A stretch of DNA of 64,000 bases from an uncultured Clostridia bacterium (GTDB taxonomy: Bacteria > Bacillota > Clostridia > Christensenellales > Borkfalkiaceae). This document shows positions 62,159 through 64,000 of this stretch, piece by piece (positions within the stretch are counted from its first letter, which is position 1; the number at the start of each line of letters is the position of its first letter). The stretch spans positions 62,001 through 126,000 of the forward strand of contig CANREM010000001.1 of assembly GCA_947629675.1 (NCBI GenBank). The letters run 5' to 3'. Below the pieces are notes generated by a model. It was given only the letters and a program-made list of their open reading frames with translations. It searched no databases and was not told the DNA's origin. The translations under genes were made by a program, and so were the position numbers.

Positions 62159-64000
62159 ATGGAAAAGGAAATCGGTAAGAATGTATCAAGCGGCGCGAAG
62201 AAGGTAAAGCGCGTTCAGGAAGAAAAGGCGAAGGAGCCGAAGAAGACGAAGAGAAGCACGACCGAAAGGCGCACCTCCGAAAGGGCGGTAAAGCGCGAGC
62301 ATGCGGCGGCGGACGAGCGCGTGAAGGCGGCGAAGGCGCGTGCCGAAAAGAAGGAAGAAAAGCTGGACAAAAAGACTGCCTTGAAGCAGGCCAAGATCGA
62401 AAAGAAGGCCGCCATCAAGCAGAGAAAATTGGAGAAGAAGCAGCGCATCGCCGAAAAGAAACTCGCCCGCAAGGAGATGATCGCCAAAAAGAAAGCGGAA
62501 CGCCTCGAAAAGCGTGCCGAAAAGAAGGCCGCACTCAAGGAAAAGCGCATCGAAAAGCGCGCGGAGCGTGCCGCCCGCAAGGAGCTTTTGAGGAATGAAT
62601 CCAAGGCGGAGAAGGCCCAGCGCATCGCCCGCGAAAAGAAGGAGCGGATCGCCTTGAAGCGCAAGAAGCAGGAGGCCCACATGAAGGCGCAGGAGGACAG
62701 GCGCAAGGCGCGTCAGGCCGCCCATGTCCGCAAGGCGGAGGAGAGAAAGCACAAGCGCGAACAGCGCACCGAGCGCAGGCGCACGGGCGGGTTCGGCGGC
62801 TGGCTCGCAGCGGTCATCTCCCTCGGCACGGCCTGTCTGGTCCTCGCGACCGTCGTCACGGCGGGGGCGATCCGCATGAACGAGATGCAGGTCTCGGGGG
62901 AAAATTCCGCCCGTGCCACCCTCTATGAGATGGTCTCCGCGAGCGAGGAACTCGACGACAGCCTTGCCAAACTTCGCGTCTCCTCGGGCGCGAATGAACA
63001 GCGGCTGCTCCTCACGAATATCTTGGTGGACGCCGCCCTCATGGAGAGCGCGCTCGAGAAGATCCCCGTCGATCAGGCGACGAGTACGGACATCTCCGCC
63101 TTCGTCAACAAGACAGGCTCCTATGCGCGCACCCTCCTTGCAAAACTCGGCCGCGGCGGCACCCTTTCCGAGACGGAGAGAAGCACCGTTGCCTACCTCT
63201 ATGAGGTCAATGATAAGCTCTACACCGAACTCAACGACCTCATGACGCACATGCAAAAGGGAGATCTTCGCAGCTTCGTCGGCGGCAAACAGGGCACCGT
63301 TTCCGAGAAGTTCGGCGAAATGGGGAATGAGACCAAACAAGAGCCGGAGGAAATCGTGGACGCACCCTTCACGGGGGAGGGCAACGTCGGTGAAAACCGT
63401 CTCGCCCGCTTCGAAGAGATCACCTCTTCCGAGGCGGAGGAAAGGGCCAGAGAGCTGTTTGCCTCCTACCATGTCCGCGATGTGAAGTTCACAGGCGAGA
63501 CGATCACGCAGGAAGTGAGCTGCTACAACTTCACCCTCAAGGATGAGAACGACGTCGAGATCTTTGCCGAGATCACCAAAAACGGCGGCAAGCTCGCCTT
63601 CTTCGACACTTACGAGCAGTGTTCCACGAAGAACTTCGATCTCGAGACATGCGACGCCATCGCCCGCGAATATCTCAAGAACATCGGCATTGGGGACGTC
63701 GAGGCAGTGTGGCTCTCCGACGCGGGATTGGTCGCGAACCTCACCTACACGGCGGTAGAGGACGGCGTGCGCATCTATCCCGAGATCATCCGCATCCGCG
63801 TCTGCGAAGAGAAGGGCAGGGTGGTCGGCATGGACGCGAGAGGGTATCTCCTCAACAACGAGGACCGCGACCTCAAGGCGGGGCTTTCCAAGGCGGAGGC
63901 CGAAGATAAGCTCACCCGCGGGCTGGAACCTTATAGCGCGAACCTCGCACTCATCCCCATGGACGGACAGGAAGTCCTTTGCTGGGAGTTTGCCTGCAAG
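62159..64000 (+). CDS. ypeB: YpeB-like germination protein with long charged N-terminal extension (3' end outside window)
   Basis: 614 codons are visible without a stop. AAGGAGGAG precedes the ATG. Residues 1-208 are almost only Lys, Arg, Glu and Ala in heptad-like runs (KKAAIKQRKLEKKQRIAEKK), predicted to be a cytoplasmic coiled coil or nucleic-acid-binding arm. A transmembrane helix follows (about 210-235), then the YpeB extracytoplasmic domain (NSARATLYEMVSASEELDDSLAKLRVS onward) and the beginnings of PepSY-like modules (ARELFASYHVRDVKFTGE, CDAIAREYLKNIG). YpeB is needed for SleB localisation and stability in spores. Bacillus YpeB has only a few residues before its helix, so the extension is unusual. 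Confidence 0.88.
   Translation, partial: MEKEIGKNVSSGAKKVKRVQEEKAKEPKKTKRSTTERRTSERAVKREHAAADERVKAAKARAEKKEEKLDKKTALKQAKIEKKAAIKQRKLEKKQRIAEKKLARKEMIAKKKAERLEKRAEKKAALKEKRIEKRAERAARKELLRNESKAEKAQRIAREKKERIALKRKKQEAHMKAQEDRRKARQAAHVRKAEERKHKREQRTERRRTGGFGGWLAAVISLGTACLVLATVVTAGAIRMNEMQVSGENSARATLYEMVSASEELDDSLAKLRVSSGANEQRLLLTNILVDAALMESALEKIPVDQATSTDISAFVNKTGSYARTLLAKLGRGGTLSETERSTVAYLYEVNDKLYTELNDLMTHMQKGDLRSFVGGKQGTVSEKFGEMGNETKQEPEEIVDAPFTGEGNVGENRLARFEEITSSEAEERARELFASYHVRDVKFTGETITQEVSCYNFTLKDENDVEIFAEITKNGGKLAFFDTYEQCSTKNFDLETCDAIAREYLKNIGIGDVEAVWLSDAGLVANLTYTAVEDGVRIYPEIIRIRVCEEKGRVVGMDARGYLLNNEDRDLKAGLSKAEAEDKLTRGLEPYSANLALIPMDGQEVLCWEFACK

Overview
The window is a 64 kb piece of a chromosome from a GC-rich (roughly 58-60 %), endospore-forming Firmicute. 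The sporulation and germination genes spoIIR, spoIVFA/spoIVFB and sleB/ypeB, the yabM-yabN-like flippase/mazG gene order, the Firmicute-style promoters (TTGACA-17-TATAAT) and strong AGGAGG ribosome sites all point to Clostridia. The abundance of BspA-type leucine-rich-repeat lipoproteins with InlB/Flg_new repeats suggests an uncultured gut lineage (Christensenellales-like); that placement is inference. No rRNA, CRISPR array, transposase or integrase was seen; one tRNA (Arg, CCG) is present.

Layout. 1-2.7 kb: end of a polysaccharide flippase, mazG, dusB. 3-8 kb: gyrB and gyrA. 8.3-12.5 kb: phosphotransferase-fold protein, small hypothetical, cysteine desulfurase, and an ECF sigma factor coupled to a membrane protein. 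13-16.5 kb: spoIVFA/spoIVFB, rsmA, a lysophospholipase-like hydrolase. 16.5-23.5 kb: fic, an 818-aa LRR lipoprotein, hsp20, a purine permease and a SecB-like protein. 23.9-28.5 kb: an XRE regulator divergent from three lipoprotein genes, the last combining collagen-like repeats, LRRs and a ComEC-like metallo-beta-lactamase domain. 29-36 kb: pyruvate phosphate dikinase, a low-GC helicase-nuclease gene (likely acquired, possibly anti-phage), and an RlmI-like methyltransferase. 36.4-48.6 kb: two giant surface lipoproteins (1569 and 1441 aa) flanking an EF-G paralogue; a structured RNA precedes the second. 48.6-55.6 kb: duplicated tRNA-end sequences and tRNA-Arg, mnmA plus a YjbR-like gene, spoIIR, trmL, an exported LRR-like protein, cardiolipin synthase. 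55.6-61.3 kb: manganese riboswitch with mntP, then a Na+/Ca2+ exchanger and a heterodimeric ABC exporter. 61.4-64 kb: sleB and ypeB (runs off the edge).

The genes fall into three sets: housekeeping (gyrase, RNA modification, PPDK, FeS sulfur supply), sporulation/germination (sigma-F to cortex lysis), and a large surface set of lipoproteins that share modules (LRR_5, Flg_new, Cys/His-rich modules, a common HWWHF cap). Almost every long intergenic gap is filled by a mosaic of short palindromic repeats of several families. Other unusual signals are a group of promoters whose -10 box lies exactly 6 nt before ATG (leaderless mRNAs), a strongly over-represented word GGRCATGGTA in genes and spacers, a perfect-consensus promoter with an embedded operator next to the XRE gene, and a candidate novel RNA at 44054-44190.
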